Assembly (NCBI RefSeq): GCF_035582795.1
Contig: NC_134365.1
Location: forward strand, 43,442,135-43,506,134
DNA length: 64,000 bases
Reading direction: 5' to 3'
Source of the DNA: Mycteria americana
Taxonomy: Eukaryota; Chordata; Aves; Ciconiiformes; Ciconiidae
In this document: piece by piece, positions 63,801 through 64,000 of the stretch
Position numbering within the stretch: the first letter of the stretch is position 1
How the letters are laid out: each line of letters begins with the position of its first letter
Notes under the pieces: model-generated
Seen by the model: the letters and a program-made list of their open reading frames with translations, nothing else
Database searches by the model: none
Told to the model about the DNA's origin: nothing
Position numbers and translations under genes: made by a program

Positions 63801-64000
63801 ACATTTTTGTGTGTTAATGGGACTGTACAGAGCCCTTTAATATGAGACTTCTGAGGAATAAAGTAAAATCAGTTTCCCTAGTTAAGGCTCATTGCAAGAA
63901 TCTGCTAGCTTCAATACCATGATTAAAGACCAGATTTAGGTCAGGTGTGGGCCCGTGAAATTCTCAAGTGTACAAACTTATAAGCATTTTTTAAAATATC
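60815..64000. other. Non-coding stretch, no gene recognised
   Basis: AT-leaning unique sequence with no protein-like frame and no repeat I can name. It is most simply the continuation of the first intron of the gene starting in the CpG island. Confidence 0.55.

Noticed and set aside
1..64000. CRISPR arrays, bacterial operons, ribosome binding sites, tRNA or rRNA genes
   Set aside because: None seen. The sequence is vertebrate nuclear DNA, and bacterial features are not expected.

Overview
This looks like a piece of a vertebrate nuclear genome, most probably a bird. The best clue is a CR1 LINE at 59487-60814. It encodes a recognisable CR1 reverse transcriptase and ends in two ATTCTATG octamers, as CR1 elements of birds and other sauropsids do. 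Interspersed repeats are otherwise sparse, base composition is uneven and there is one sharp CpG island, which also fits a bird. A crocodilian or turtle cannot be excluded from the sequence alone. Almost none of the open reading frames looks like a protein; many begin at non-ATG codons and are chance frames in non-coding DNA.

Layout. Positions 1-52090 are a long AT-leaning stretch with no recognisable coding gene. It holds a 72-bp tandem duplication (1051-1194), a very old CR1/L3-like LINE on the minus strand (6985-8110) with a dead reverse transcriptase, probable MIR-type SINE fossils (about 14085-14420, 26083-26235 and 30037-30160), simple repeats, several short palindromes or hairpins, and a few blocks dense in transcription-factor-like motifs that could be conserved regulatory elements (17700-18450, 23300-23340, 28080-28240, 38330-38640, 47092-47202). 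These are motif readings, not demonstrated enhancers.

Positions 52090-53620 are a strong CpG island with a TTTAAA TATA-like box, a GC-rich probable untranslated first exon and a good plus-strand splice donor at 52600 (CAG then GTAAGG). This is the one convincing gene start. It implies a plus-strand gene whose coding exons lie beyond the window, making 52600-64000 probably its first intron. I do not recognise the gene. The exon carries a 19-codon upstream ORF and an RFX-like X-box half match, and the intron starts with four GGGGCC units.

Positions 53620-64000 have no recognisable exon. They contain a 21-base G run, a long-arm inverted repeat (58426-58502) and the CR1 copy. If the promoter reading is right, the 52 kb upstream would be the 5' regulatory landscape of this gene or intron of a neighbour. 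No new molecular system was found. The most useful leads are the unidentified promoter with its uORF, the motif clusters, the perfect hairpin at 48184-48217 and the ITIM-like exon candidate at 33300.
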